Shown here piece after piece: positions 45,490-57,300 of a stretch of 64,000 nt of DNA. Under the pieces are notes generated by a model, which saw only the letters and a program-made list of their open reading frames with translations, searched no databases and was not told the origin of the DNA. Position 1 is the stretch's first letter, and every line of letters begins with the position of its first letter. The stretch covers positions 124,001-188,000 of the forward strand of contig BDSL01000138.1 in the NCBI GenBank assembly GCA_003116995.1, given 5' to 3'. Source of the DNA: Yamagishiella unicocca. Its lineage: Eukaryota; Chlorophyta; Chlorophyceae; Chlamydomonadales; Volvocaceae. The position numbers and the translations under genes were made by a program.

Positions 45490-46374
45490 GGAGTTTGGTA
45501 TGTGAGCCGTTGGAGCCGTTGGCGCCATTGGAATGGACATGCCCAGGCACGCTCCTCATGAAAACGCCCATACCCACTAGAGGCTCCTTTAGAGGCTCCC
45601 TGGTAGCTCCAGCAGGCACAGAACCAGGTGCATGCAGCCCCCAGGCGCGTTCGTACATGTGTAGGCATGGCCAGGCATGCCCAGGCACGCCTGGGGCCAT
45701 TGGAACGGAGAGGCCCGGGCAAGCTCGCAAGAAAACGCCCATACCCACTCCAGGGTCCTTCACAGGCGCCTAGGTAGCTCGAACAGGAACAGAACCAGGT
45801 GCCTGCAGTCCCCCAGGCGCGTTCGTACACGTGTAGGCATGGCCAGGCATGCCCAGGCACGCCTGGGGCCATTGGAACGGACAGGCCCAAAACAACACCA
45901 ATACATACCCCATCGAGGCTCCATGACAGCTCTGACAGATACAGAACCAGGTGCATGCAGCCCCCAGGCGCGTTCGTACATGTGTAGACATGCCCAGGCA
46001 TGCCTGTGCCCATTGGGATTGACAGGCCCAGGCACGACGCGAGAAAACGCCCATACCTTGAGAAATCACTTTAGAGGCACCCTGGTATATCCGACTGGCC
46101 CAGTGCCAAGTTGATGAACCCCCCGGGCGCGATGTCATATGCCTAGGCATGCTCAGGCATGCCTGTGCCCATTGAGATGGACAGGCCCAGGCCTAACTTG
46201 CCCGTTCTGGGGGGCGCGGCTATGACCTTTGCCTGTAGGCGTATTTCGTAATAAGAAGATACAACACAAAGTGGGCTGTGGCATGCCGTGCAGAAAGCAA
46301 GTTGTCAGGCATGCCTGGGCATGCCTGGGAGGACTCAATGCGCCAGGCATGCCTGGCGCCATTGGGATGGTACC
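45490..46374 (-). repeat. Right terminal inverted repeat and subterminal units
   Basis: It holds about four units spaced 150-170 bases apart (anchors at 45621, 45792, 45943 and about 46098), followed by the terminal part homologous to the left end. Confidence 0.75.
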
Positions 46375-46757
46375 ATTCATACACTACATGTATACCTGCC
46401 TATCCAGCTACAGGAACGGCCATTTTCTTGTCATGTTAGATATTGCTGCTGATCTCAAACTTCTACTGATGATTATAAATCTTTTCGAGCCCATAGTAAC
46501 AAGGTTTTGGCGAGAAATGCCGGTTAAAATTCTGGTCGGTTAGAATTCCGGCCGGTTAAAATTCCAAAGTGTGTCCAACAACAGCACATTCCGTACACAT
46601 GACAATGTCACAGCCATTGTCAGGGGCGCCGCCGGGTGTCACAGCCACTCTTAGAGGCACCACCAGACGTCACAGCCATTGTCAGGCAGGGGCACCGCCA
46701 GATGCTGCTCAGTTTGCCAACCATCTCCCTGGCGTTCCATTCCGCCGCACCCGCCAC

Positions 46758-48597
46758 TCAGCGCTCCATCCATCGACCGCTGACCACCCACGCGAACTGC
46801 ATCCGGATGCGGTCCCATGCCGCGTCAACACTGTCCAACGCGGGCCGCACGTCCAGGAAGAACGCGGCAGGCGCCGTCTGACCGGGCTGTGGCGCGCCGT
46901 TGTAGAAGTCGATGATATAGCGCACCTGCAGCAGTCAGCGGCGGTGGGGCGGGCAGCCGAGGCAGGAGCAGCAGCGCAAGCGTCAGTGGCGAGGGTAGGG
47001 ATGGACGGGGCGGGGCTGGCTCACGGACGCCGTTGGGCTGCTTGGGCAGGAGCGGTGGCGGGACAGAGGGAGGGGGGCGCAGTGGCGGGTTACGGCTGCA
47101 GCTTGGCGGGTAGGGCAATCCTCCGCGTCATGTATCAAAAATTGCCACTAGTACCAAGCGAGTGCAAGTGACACAGTCACGACACAGTCAGGACACAGTC
47201 ACGACACAGTCACGACGTCCTGGCGGACACCAGCGGGTCATGAGTCCATGTTCGCCTGCACCCTGTTTTAGTTGCCGCAGTGGCGATGGTGGGCCCGCGG
47301 CGCCACCTCACCTCGCGGCCGCACCGATCCACCACCCAGTCGTGTCGATCGAAGGGCACTCCGAAGCCCTGGAGAGCGCGGCGGAGAGAGGCGAGGGTAG
47401 CTGGTGGACTGCGTCCCAGGCTCACAACATACGGCACGGCCTTTTACAACTTGACGCAACAAATTGACGCACGGCACGGCAGTGCAGGGCGAGCATGGTG
47501 TGATGCCTTCTGTATGCTTCGTGTCCGTTAGGCACTTTCGACGCTAATTGCCCTTCCCGCCGCTGCGAAATATCCAGCCCAAGGTCCAACCCAGGATCCA
47601 ATCCAGGATCCAACCCAGGATCCAACCCAAGTTCCAATTAAACGCCTGGGGAGATACCTCCGCGCCGCGCGGAAGCTGAAGGAAACTGACCATGAAGTTC
47701 AGCAGTCGCGCCTTGGGGCTGAGGTCGCTGGGCCGACCCTGGAACCGCTTGAGGCGTGGTGTAGGGCACTCCTCGCAGTGCAACCGCTCCCACGCCATCA
47801 CCTCCCGCCACGCCCGCTCATTGACTGTGTTGTGGATGGCCACGACGCTGTGCATGTCGTCCGTCTGGGGGTCCCATCCCTGGAGCCGGAAAGAAGCGGC
47901 GCAAGTGAAACACTGAGAGTGAGTTCCTGGTGTTGACGCGAATATTGGAAATCGGAAACCGATGTGGTGGCGGAAACATGTCGGGCGCGGCGCACGTTTG
48001 ACAGCGTCGCTGGTGCCTGTGCTGGCGAGTGCGGGTTGCTTGAGCGGCAGCACCGGATGTACCGTTAGGAAGGAGCAGGGTGACGTTGCGGTGACAATGA
48101 TTGCAGGTCAAAGGCGGCGAGTGCAGGGACGGCGCAAGCGGATGTGGGGTTTGGGTGGCGGGCGATAAGGAACTGTACGTTGCCGGCCGATGTCACCCAC
48201 AAACCCAGGTTTATCCCCACTCCCCAGTGGCAGTCGTAAGGAGTACCAAAATACACGCACCCATGGCTTGCGCCATCGCAACTTACACCCACATAACAAC
48301 CCCCCTTCCCCGCACCTTGCGCTTCATGGCGTTGTAGAACATCTGCTCCGACGGGTACACCCAGTAGTCCTGCCCTGACTGCTGGTGCGGCGGCAGCTTC
48401 TCCGGTGGCGCCATGGGGATGTTGGAGGTCTGACGCTGGACGTTAAGACCGGGAGCGGCCGGCTGGCTGGTAAGGCCGGCGGGGATGTTGTTAAGCGGAT
48501 TGAGGGTGCCGCCATCGGCCGGCTGGACGGGGCAGCTGCCCGACGTGGAGGGCAACGGTGATGACGACGCTGTCGCGTAGGAGCAGGTTGAGGGCAC
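46758..48597 (-). CDS. HCCS: Holocytochrome c synthase (cytochrome c heme lyase), first exon unresolved
   Basis: Four minus-strand exons join in phase: 48597-48316, 47879-47691, 47368-47312 and 46925-46758. They give 231 residues. The sequence shows a CPV heme-contact motif (SGSCPVQPADGG), NPLNNIP, YWVYPSEQMFYNAMKRK, GWDPQTDDMHSVVAIHN, NERAWREVMAWE, GRPSDLSPKAR, MGFGVPFDRHDWVVDRCG and YIIDFY. The His of HDW-type segments and AIHN belong to the family's heme-binding set. The enzyme attaches heme covalently to apocytochrome c in the mitochondrial intermembrane space. Intron 2 starts with a GTCAGT donor, which the conserved ARLLNFM-GFGVPFDRHDW junction requires. The N-terminal exon was not found. 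A frame starting at the ATG near 48853 ends at a GTAAGC donor in a phase that does not fit. Confidence 0.92.
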
Positions 48598-49949
48598 CTG
48601 AAAATACAGGAAGGTGCGCCGTGACCAGACCGTTGCGAGTAGGGAGGTGGTGCGCGCGGGTTGGGACAGGCGTACGGGCGACCCCTTGGGTAGCAGTACT
48701 GCCAGCGCATACGCGCTGAAGTGCCAACCTAAATATGATATTATGCATTGCAATTGATTGCTTACCCGCTCTTGCCGGCTTGGTGCGGACTGTGACGTCG
48801 AGCCATCAGCCGAAGCTCCGACAGTGCCTGCTTCGACATCGCGATGTCTTATTGTCCATAATTATACATGCTATCGAAATTCAACATTGTAGCGAAGGGA
48901 TACCTGCCGCTGTGGAAGCCGAGGCGCCGCAGTCCACGCCATTCGTTCTTGATGACAGCTTCGCAAACACCCGATTGGCCCGCTCAGCGGTGCCGTCACC
49001 TGGTGATGTTTTTACCATGCTTAACTGCCTACTATGAACCAAACTGTGCTAACTGTACACTTTCTTGGGTGACACGGCGTGCTGAAGCGTCTGAGGTCGG
49101 GAGCTCCGGTCGCGATCAGCTGTTGCTGAACGGGTAATTACAAAGTGTTCGCGACCGAGTTAAAATTACGATGATAGGGCGCATATCCATTGGAGCAACC
49201 CTGTCGTTCGTACAAATCACAGAGGTAATGCGCGCTCAGCTCATGATCACGAGAGCACCTCAAAGTAAAACTAGTATCACTCAGCGTGTGCTGCATCTAC
49301 AGACCACATTTGTAGCAGAAGATGCAGACACCACCCCCATTTAGACAGTCTCCAATCACAACGCCCTACGGCGTCCCGTTTGTCATACCCCCCATTCCCA
49401 AGACACACTGCCTCTTCCCGACGCCGCTGCTGCAGCAACCTAGTTTGCGCAACCATCGTGCATGGGCTTGCGGCTAGGGACGGCCACTCTGCTGGGCCTC
49501 TATGCTGCCGTGCCACCCGCCACCGCGCCCGATCTCGAGTGCGCTGCGCACTTTGACACCTTGCCTGCGTTGCAAAGAACACACACAGGCAAGAGTCGTA
49601 CAGCCGTCCTAGAGCGAAGACAAAGGGCAGCTGCACCACGGCAACCAAATCGTTGGTCACGAAGCCGTGTGATGCACGTGCGTCCGTGTCGCGCGCGTTG
49701 CCAAAAGGCCTACATCGAAACGGCAACTGCGTGACCTGCTAGCGTATGAAGCCAATACCCCTCTCCCCCACCAATCCAATTACGCCCCAGCCGAAGTCCG
49801 TGGCGCTCCACCTAAGCGGCATGGCCGAGCCTCACTCGTCCCAGCGGCACGCCTTTGTAACCCCTGCCCAAGCCCCACCCTCTCGTTTCCCCCGAGAAGA
49901 CCGTAATGGTGTCAGTTTCGTCCGTGCACCCACACAACCCTTTTCACTG
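48598..49949. other. Intergenic, 5' of HCCS and 3' of HPAT
   Basis: The missing HCCS first exon should lie between 48598 and about 48900. A minus-strand TGTAA at 49138-49142 is a candidate polyadenylation signal for the arabinosyltransferase gene. No other gene is supported. Confidence 0.45.
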
Positions 49950-52900
49950 CTACTCCGCAAATAGCTCGCGGCGTGCAGCATCACAAATCGACTTACTCGT
50001 GGCGTGGTAGTCGTCCCAGCAGGGCAGATTGTCGGTCGCCTCGTTGATCATGGCCACGATCAGCCGCACCAGGTTATTCTGAACGATCTGTGGTGGCGAG
50101 GGTAGGGCGGACGAGCGCGCTGGGTGGTGAGGATTGCTGAGCCAGATGCGGAAATTCGCCAGATGCGGAAATTCGCCAGACCGCCTGAGAAGAAAGGAAC
50201 TACAAAAACATTGAGGGTTGCGCGGTTTTGTTTTTTGTTGGCCACTATTGTTTGATATCTACCTGAAGGCAAGGCTTACAGCACCGCAGCATGCGGAGGC
50301 CGGCGCTGTAGAGAGACACCCACACCCACGCACACGCGACACATTGCACCCCGCTACGCAAGGCGCGAGCAACGTGTGGCCCCCCACGCCACGCAGAGCG
50401 ACGTCACGGGCGGCTCCGTACCGGCGGCGGCATGGGCAGGTTGCGCGGAGGCGGCTTGACGCTGTACTCGCGCTTGTCAAAGGTGTACACGGCCAGCGTG
50501 CTGTTGTCCGTGATGTTGCCGTCCTTGTCGAAGCGGCAAGGGTAGGTGAGGTGCAGGAGGTAGAAGGGCCGCCCCTCGCTGTCCACCTCCTCCTTGTCGA
50601 ACGGCGGGTGCGACAGCATGTTGGGGATCACCTGAGGCACAGGCACAGGCACAGGCGCGGATGGAGGGAGGGAGAGAGGCATGAGAGGAAACCCGTGGGC
50701 CTAGGAGGGGGAGCTCCAGGGGGGGTATGAGTGGGAACCCGTGGGCCGGAACTGAAGAGTAAAGCCGGTCAGGAAAAGTTTGGTTTACATGTCTAGGATT
50801 GCGAACTGGAGAAATTGGCTTTGGTAACTACGGAGTGAGGGAGGCTAGACGGACGCTGATGTGAGCTCACGGCACCCCGGATAGGGACACTTGAGGGCCA
50901 GATACCGTGGAGTAGTTGAGGCCCAGATACCGTGGAATATATTTGACGCTTAGCGGTGGATCAACACAAGGGGAGGACACGCACCGCACGTAGGAGACCC
51001 GCAAGCGCGTGGAAAGCACACATGGCAGGCCGCAAGGGGTCAGATAGGTGACCCTTGGGTCCTTCCCTCCCTGCCAAATCCTGCCCGCCTGCTCTCCCTA
51101 CCCCCCTTCCCACCCCACTGCGCCTCCGCTCCGTGCAACCGCCGCCGCCGCACCTTCATGTTGGCGTTCTGGCTGGCACGGTAGGTCGCCAGCGAGTATG
51201 CATACATCTCCAGCACCCAGTTCCACGCGTCGTGCGCCTCCTTGTCCTCATAGATCTCGATGGTGGTGTTGTACCAGATGGGGGCCAGCACCCGGAACTC
51301 CTCCACGCTCACGAAGGTGGGGCTATTGCCGATCTGCGGCACGCGGTGCACCTCCTCATCGGACACGTTGCCGATGAACTTGCGCACGACGCTGGGGTAG
51401 TTCCAGGGAACGATGTAGGAGAAGAGCGCAGCGCCCTGGCTCTCGCCGTTCATGAGGTTGGGCATGGGCCGCAGGAACAGGTGGTCGGTCTCGCACATGA
51501 CGAAGTATTTCTGGTGGCGGCGTCGGTGTTGGCGGCGGGAGTGATGGTGGGAGTGACGATGGCGGCGTCGGTATTGGTGGCGGAAGTGATAGTGGGAGTG
51601 GCGATGGCGGCGGCGGAGGTCCAGCGAGAGATTAGACGGCGGCGGTGGCGCGATTATGGACGCGTGGAGCGAAGTGGGTGGGGAAGAGGGTAGGGCAAGC
51701 GGGGAGGGGCGCTGGTAAGATGGGAGGAAATGGCTTGATGGGTTGGCATGAGGCGGAGGGGCGGCACGGTTAGGGCGGCGGTGGGAGCAGTGGCAGCGCA
51801 TTCGCGTAGCCCCAAAACAGCCAAACACACATCATGTGTCCCTCCAACCCCATGTTCTTAGGTTGTACCTCCAGCCCCCTGTTTTTGGGTTGCACCTCCC
51901 AGTAAACACACGCACCCAGCGACCCCAGGAGCAGCATCCCTTCCCTACACCCGGCGCGGCCCGCTAGCCGGTCGTCGGGTTTTAGACCCGAAGCGGAGCA
52001 AGCAGGAGGGGGCACGAGGGTGTCTGTGCGGTGTGTGTGCCTTTTTAGGCCACACGCGGAACGTGCCATACGCCAGTCCCTCAGCTACCGTTTTGGGTTA
52101 ATTTACTTTGGATATCACAACGATTGACCCCCTAGGACATGGCAGCAATCCCGCGTATTTGAAAAAAGTCGCTTGCGTTCGGAACGCCCAGGCGTAACTG
52201 CGGTCTCCTCCCGCTTTCCAGCAACAGAGCGCAGTGGTGCCGAGCAGCGCTGGCGGTCATAGTCAGCTCCTGGGCTATACCCCTCCATTGCACGCGGCCT
52301 TTCCTGGCTTTTCAGCGCCCCTCTCCCCTCCATTTCCCCTTCCCCCCGCCCCGGCTTGCATGCACCCCACAACCAATGGATGCAGCTCGGTACCTAGCCG
52401 CACAGTTTGACCGCACGACATGATATGCTCGGGGGGGAGGTGTACGGCAACCACTCCGGCACACGTAGCGGGGGGGGAGAGGTGTATGGCAACCACTCCA
52501 GCACACGTAGCGGGGGGCGGGAGAGGTGTACGGCAACCACTCCAGCACACGTAGCGGGGGGGGGGGCCGAGGTGTATGGCAACCACTCCAGCACACGTAG
52601 CGGGGGGGGGGAGAGGTGTATGGCAACCACTCCAGCACACGTAGCGGGGGGAGGGCGAGGTGTATGGCAACCACTCCAGCACACGTAGCGGGGGGGGAGA
52701 GGTGTATGGCAACCACTCCAGCACACGTAGCGGGTGATCGCGGGGGAGGGGGGTCGATGCTTGCAGCGATGTGGGTATGCTGCCCTGCCGGCGGGCCGGT
52801 GCCCGACCCAATTGCCCTGCACGTGGAGCTGCCCTGCACGCCTCCACGTGTGCCATACATGCGCCTCACCTCCGGGATGCTGACTTTATTGAGCCACTCC

Positions 52901-53472
52901 ATGAACGCGTACGGCCTGTTGAGTACGATGTACGTCGTGTTCTTGGAGACGGAAGGGGGCAGCGGGTCCACCACCACGGTCGGAACCTCGTCCATAAGGT
53001 CGTCCGCTTTGCCGCTGTGGAGGATCCGCGTGAAACCACCCATGTCGCACGCCGCCTTGCGCAGGCATGCGTCGCGCTGCTTCTTGAACCAGTAGTAGTG
53101 GATGCGAGCCTGCCAGTGATTGGAGAACCCCGCCGCGGTGGTGACCACGTGGTATGCCCGGGGGTTCTGCACTGTGCTGCCATACACCAATTTCGTGACG
53201 GTGACGGTCTCCGTCTTTATCGGCACCTCCTTGCAAGGGCTCTCTGACGCGCCCTGCCCGTCGCCATTGAGCTTGACAAGGCTGCGGCTGCGGAATTGAG
53301 CAGTCAGGCCACTTGCACCGTTAGATCCGCCAGCAGCGTTGCTTCCAAAGCTGGCCTGGAAGACACTGTACGCAAAGAAGAGGAGCGCTGCGGCCACAAA
53401 GAACCCAGCGACGTGCTCAAGGCGGAATCCGCGTCTCCGTGCTGCAGGCTTAAGAGGACCGCCCGACTTCAT
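49950..53472 (-). CDS. HPAT: Hydroxyproline O-arabinosyltransferase
   Basis: Four minus-strand exons join in phase to give 435 residues: 53472-52870, 51510-51154, 50631-50422 and 50087-49950. It is a type II membrane protein with a helix at about 20-38 (HVAGFFVAAALLFFAYSVF) after a basic N-terminus. Family blocks in order are YHVVTTAAGFSNHWQARIHYYW, CDMGGFTRILHSGKADDLMDE, VVVDPLPPS, NRPYAFMEWL, the metal/nucleotide-site-like YFVMCETDHLFLRPMPN, IGNSPTFVSVEEF, WNWVLEMYAYSLA, LLHLTYPC and VAMINEATDNLPCWDDY. Plant HPATs (RDN1/NOD3 family) add the first arabinose to hydroxyproline in the Golgi. That fits an alga with hydroxyproline-rich wall glycoproteins. The last exon contains GAGTAAGTCG, a good donor, just after CWDDYHAT, so an extra 3' exon is possible. 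Intron 1 contains a minisatellite. Confidence 0.92.
52437..52735. repeat. About 43-bp minisatellite in HPAT intron 1
   Basis: Seven copies anchored by CAACCACTCCAGCACACGTA, spaced 42-46 bases apart. The spacing varies through the length of a polyG run in each unit. Confidence 0.95.
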
Positions 53473-53856
53473 CTTGGCGCGTTGTCTCCCCTAGTAATCG
53501 TGATCGCGCTGCGAAAGCCGTCAGCGCACGTCAACGATGGTCCAGACTCGCGGCCGTTGCAACAGTGCGACAACGAGAGTTCCACTAGTGTGGCATTCTT
53601 ATTATATGTATGCTGGTCACGTGTGATATCTGTGTATGGGAAACGATGGAGCCGTCCGCACCAAATTAAGCAAGTAGCAATGGGTCGCTTCGCCGGTTTG
53701 CACAACAGCTGCAGCTAAGTCTCCCGGTAAGGCGTCATACTCGGCATGGGATCATACGACATATGGCATGCCACATATTATAGGACGCCACAGTCAAACT
53801 AACTTTACATTAGGGACTGTAAAGTCAAACTTTCTATGCATGGCGTCCCATAATGC

Positions 53857-54140
53857 ATATGACGCCAATATACATGGACGGATATGTCGCAGTGCAAGCA
53901 GAACAACAGTTGTAATGAACACATTTCCTTTATGAATAGCAACTGCGGTAATGTGAGATACCGGTAGAAACGTCTGTAGAAGTAAAAATGGCTGCGTTGC
54001 AGCACGGCGCGCGTCAGCGGCTATCGAACTCTTGGTGGCGTATCGTCGAGCGCTACCGCTCTATGACTATAAGCGCAATTACATCCTGTTAGGATGCGAG
54101 CTACACTCATTCCTTCAACGAGATGTCATCAGCAAGCATG
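53857..54140 (+). repeat. Left arm of 284-bp inverted repeat
   Basis: It is matched base for base, as far as I checked, by the complement of 59229-59512. It contains the segment ATATGACGCC at the outer end and AGCAAGCATG at the inner end. Beyond both ends the two sides differ. The short open frame in each arm is the same sequence in opposite orientation. Confidence 0.93.
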
Positions 54141-54249
54141 TCGTTTCAGCGTTCCTCCGGCTCCACTTCTCTAAGAAGAGAACCTTTTTTAACAACACGA
54201 AATAATTCAGAGCGCAGTGGGGTGGCTCAGTCACGCAGCTGCGGATGAA

Positions 54250-54373
54250 GGCCCGGGTACGTTTGCGGATGCTTTCCTTGGGGGTCTTACCCGGCCCCAC
54301 AATCAAAGCCCTTGCCGGCTGTCGCCCACTCGGCCCCAGTGAAAACTACTAAAGCGGCAGGGCGGGGGGGCTA
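54250..54373 (+). repeat. Leader segment of satellite array 1
   Basis: About 110 bases precede the first satellite unit. They contain CCCCACAATCAAAGCCCTTG and CCGGCTGTCGCCC. A clearly related leader (CCCCACAATCACAGCCCTTG, CCGGCAGTCGCCC) precedes array 2 at 60230-60345. Confidence 0.8.
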
Positions 54374-57300
54374 GCTTAATCCCGCTTTTGGTGATCCAGG
54401 CGCTCCCTTGCTGCTGGATTAGGGAAAGTGCCCGATTGTTGCCGTAGGGGACCCTATGCTTCCACCGCCGCGCCCAACTAGTATCTAGTATGATAGTACA
54501 GAGCTGGTATGGCGCGGGGGATGGTCTGGCTTGAATTAGGACAGCAATCCTGCTTTCGGTGGTCCAGGCGCTCCCTTGCTGCTAGCGGGGCTGGAAGAGG
54601 GAAAGCGCCCGATTGTTGCCGTAGGTGACCCTATGCTTCCACCGCCGCGCCCAACTAGTATCTAGTATGATAGTACAAAGCTGGTAAGGCGCGGGGGATG
54701 GTCTGGCTTGAATTAGGACAGCAATCCTGCTTTCGGTGGTTCAGGCGCTACCTTGCTGTTAGTGGGGCTGGAAGAGGGAAAGTGCCCGATTGTTGCCGTA
54801 GGGGACCCTATGCTTCCACCGCCGCGCCCAACTAGTATCTAGTATGATAGTACAGAGCTGGTATGGCGCGGGGGATGGTCTGGCTTGAATTAGGACAGCA
54901 ATCCTGCTTTCGGTGGTCCAGGCGCTCCCTTGCTGCTAGCGGGGCTGGAAGAGGGAAAGCGCCCGATTGTTGCCGTAGGTGACCCTATGCTTCCACCGCC
55001 GCGCCCAACTAGTATCTAGTATGATAGTACAGAGCTGGTAAGGCGCGGGGGATGGTCTGGCTTGAATTAGGACAGCAATCCTGCTTTCGGTGGTTCAGGC
55101 GCTACCTTGCTGTTAGTGGGGCTGGAAGAGGGAAAGTGCCCGATTGTTGCCGTAGGGGACCCTATGCTTCCACCGCCGCGCCCAACTAGTATCTAGTATG
55201 ATAGTACAGAGCTGGTATGGCGCGGGGGATGGTCTGGCTTGAATTAGGACAGCAATCCTGCTTTCGGTGGTCCAGGCGCTCCCTTGCTGCTAGCGGGGCT
55301 GGAAGAGGGAAAGCGCCCGATTGTTGCCGTAGGTGACCCTATGCTTCCACCGCCGCGCCCAACTAGTATCTAGTATGATAGTACAGAGCTGGTAAGGCGC
55401 GGGGGATGGTCTGGCTTGAATTAGGACAGCAATCCTGCTTTCGGTGGTTCAGGCGCTACCTTGCTGTTAGTGGGGCTGGAAGAGGGAAAGTGCCCGATTG
55501 TTGCCGTAGGGGACCCTATGCTTCCACCGCCGCGCCCAACTAGTATCTAGTATGATAGTACAGAGCTGGTATGGCGCGGGGGATGGTCTGGCTTGAATTA
55601 GGACAGCAATCCTGCTTTCGGTGGTCCAGGCGCTCCCTTGCTGCTAGCGGGGCTGGAAGAGGGAAAGCGCCCGATTGTTGCCGTAGGTGACCCTATGCTT
55701 CCACCGCCGCGCCCAACTAGTATCTAGTATGATAGTACAAAGCTGGTAAGGCGCGGGGGATGGTCTGGCTTGAATTAGGACAGCAATCCTGCTTTCGGTG
55801 GTTCAGGCGCTACCTTGCTGTTAGTGGGGCTGGAAGAGGGAAAGTGCCCGATTGTTGCCGTAGGGGACCCTATGCTTCCACCGCCGCGCCCAACTAGTAT
55901 CTAGTATGATAGTACAGAGCTGGTATGGCGCGGGGGATGGTCTGGCTTGAATTAGGACAGCAATCCTGCTTTCGGTGGTCCAGGCGCTCCCTTGCTGCTA
56001 GCGGGGCTGGAAGAGGGAAAGCGCCCGATTGTTGCCGTAGGTGACCCTATGCTTCCACCGCCGCGCCCAACTAGTATCTAGTATGATAGTACAGAGCTGG
56101 TAAGGCGCGGGGGATGGTCTGGCTTGAATTAGGACAGCAATCCTGCTTTCGGTGGTTCAGGCGCTACCTTGCTGTTAGTGGGGCTGGAAGAGGGAAAGTG
56201 CCCGATTGTTGCCGTAGGGGACCCTATGCTTCCACCGCCGCGCCCAACTAGTATCTAGTATGATAGTACAGAGCTGGTATGGCGCGGGGGATGGTCTGGC
56301 TTGAATTAGGACAGCAATCCTGCTTTCGGTGGTCCAGGCGCTCCCTTGCTGCTAGCGGGGCTGGAAGAGGGTAAGCGCCCGATTGTTGCCGTAGGTGACC
56401 CTATGCTTCCACCGCCGCGCCCAACTAGTATCTAGTATGATAGTACAAAGCTGGTAAGGCGCGGGGGATGGTCTGGCTTGAATTAGGACAGCAATCCTGC
56501 TTTCGGTGGTTCAGGCGCTACCTTGCTGTTAGTGGGGCTGGAAGAGGGAAAGTGCCCGATTGTTGCCGTAGGGGACCCTATGCTTCCACCGCCGCGCCCA
56601 ACTAGTATCTAGTATGATAGTACAGAGCTGGTATGGCGCGGGGGATGGTCTGGCTTGAATTAGGACAGCAATCCTGCTTTCGGTGGTCCAGGCGCTCCCT
56701 TGCTGCTAGCGGGGCTGGAAGAGGGAAAGCGCCCGATTGTTGCCGTAGGTGACCCTATGCTTCCACCGCCGCGCCCAACTAGTATCTAGTATGATAGTAC
56801 AAAGCTGGTAAGGCGCGGGGGATGGTCTGGCTTGAATTAGGACAGCAATCCTGCTTTCGGTGGTTCAGGCGCTACCTTGCTGTTAGTGGGGCTGGAAGAG
56901 GGAAAGTGCCCGATTGTTGCCGTAGGGGACCCTATGCTTCCACCGCCGCGCCCAACTAGTATCTAGTATGATAGTACAGAGCTGGTATGGCGCGGGGGAT
57001 GGTCTGGCTTGAATTAGGACAGCAATCCTGCTTTCAGTGGTCCAGGCGCTCCCTTGCTGCTAGCGGGGCTGGAAGAGGGAAAGCGCCCGATTGTTGCCGT
57101 AGGTGACCCTATGCTTCCACCGCCGCGCCCAACTAGTATCTAGTATGATAGTACAGAGCTGGTAAGGCGCGGGGGATGGTCTGGCTTGAATTAGGACAGC
57201 AATCCTGCTTTCGGTGGTTCAGGCGCTACCTTGCTGTTAGTGGGGCTGGAAGAGGGAAAGTGCCCGATTGTTGCCGTAGGGGACCCTATGCTTCCACTGC

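Larger units (their letters stand above)
41324..46374. mobile_element. 5-kb element with terminal inverted repeats
   Basis: Both ends read GGTACCATCCCAATGGCGCC inward (41324 forward, 46374 reverse). The inverted homology runs for several hundred bases, including TTTCTGCACGG, GCCACAGCCCACTTT and CGCCTACAGGCAAAGG on each side. The subterminal parts are full of the palindrome AGGCATGCCT. A 150-190-base unit (with GAACCAGGTGCATGCAG and CCCCCAGGCGCG) repeats about four times on the right (from 45621) and about twice on the left. No clear target-site duplication is seen. The interior has minus-strand coding traces, hairpins and a tandem duplication. This looks like a DNA transposon whose transposase I cannot identify. 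Confidence 0.75.

Noticed and set aside
41324..46374. AGGCATGCCT pairs as p53-type response elements
   Set aside because: The sequence fits the animal p53 half-site pattern, but p53 is not expected in an alga and the motifs are confined to transposon ends.
48735..48870. ATG near 48853 (minus) as the start exon of HCCS
   Set aside because: Its GTAAGC donor leaves a phase that does not match the exon starting at 48597. The true first exon remains unknown.
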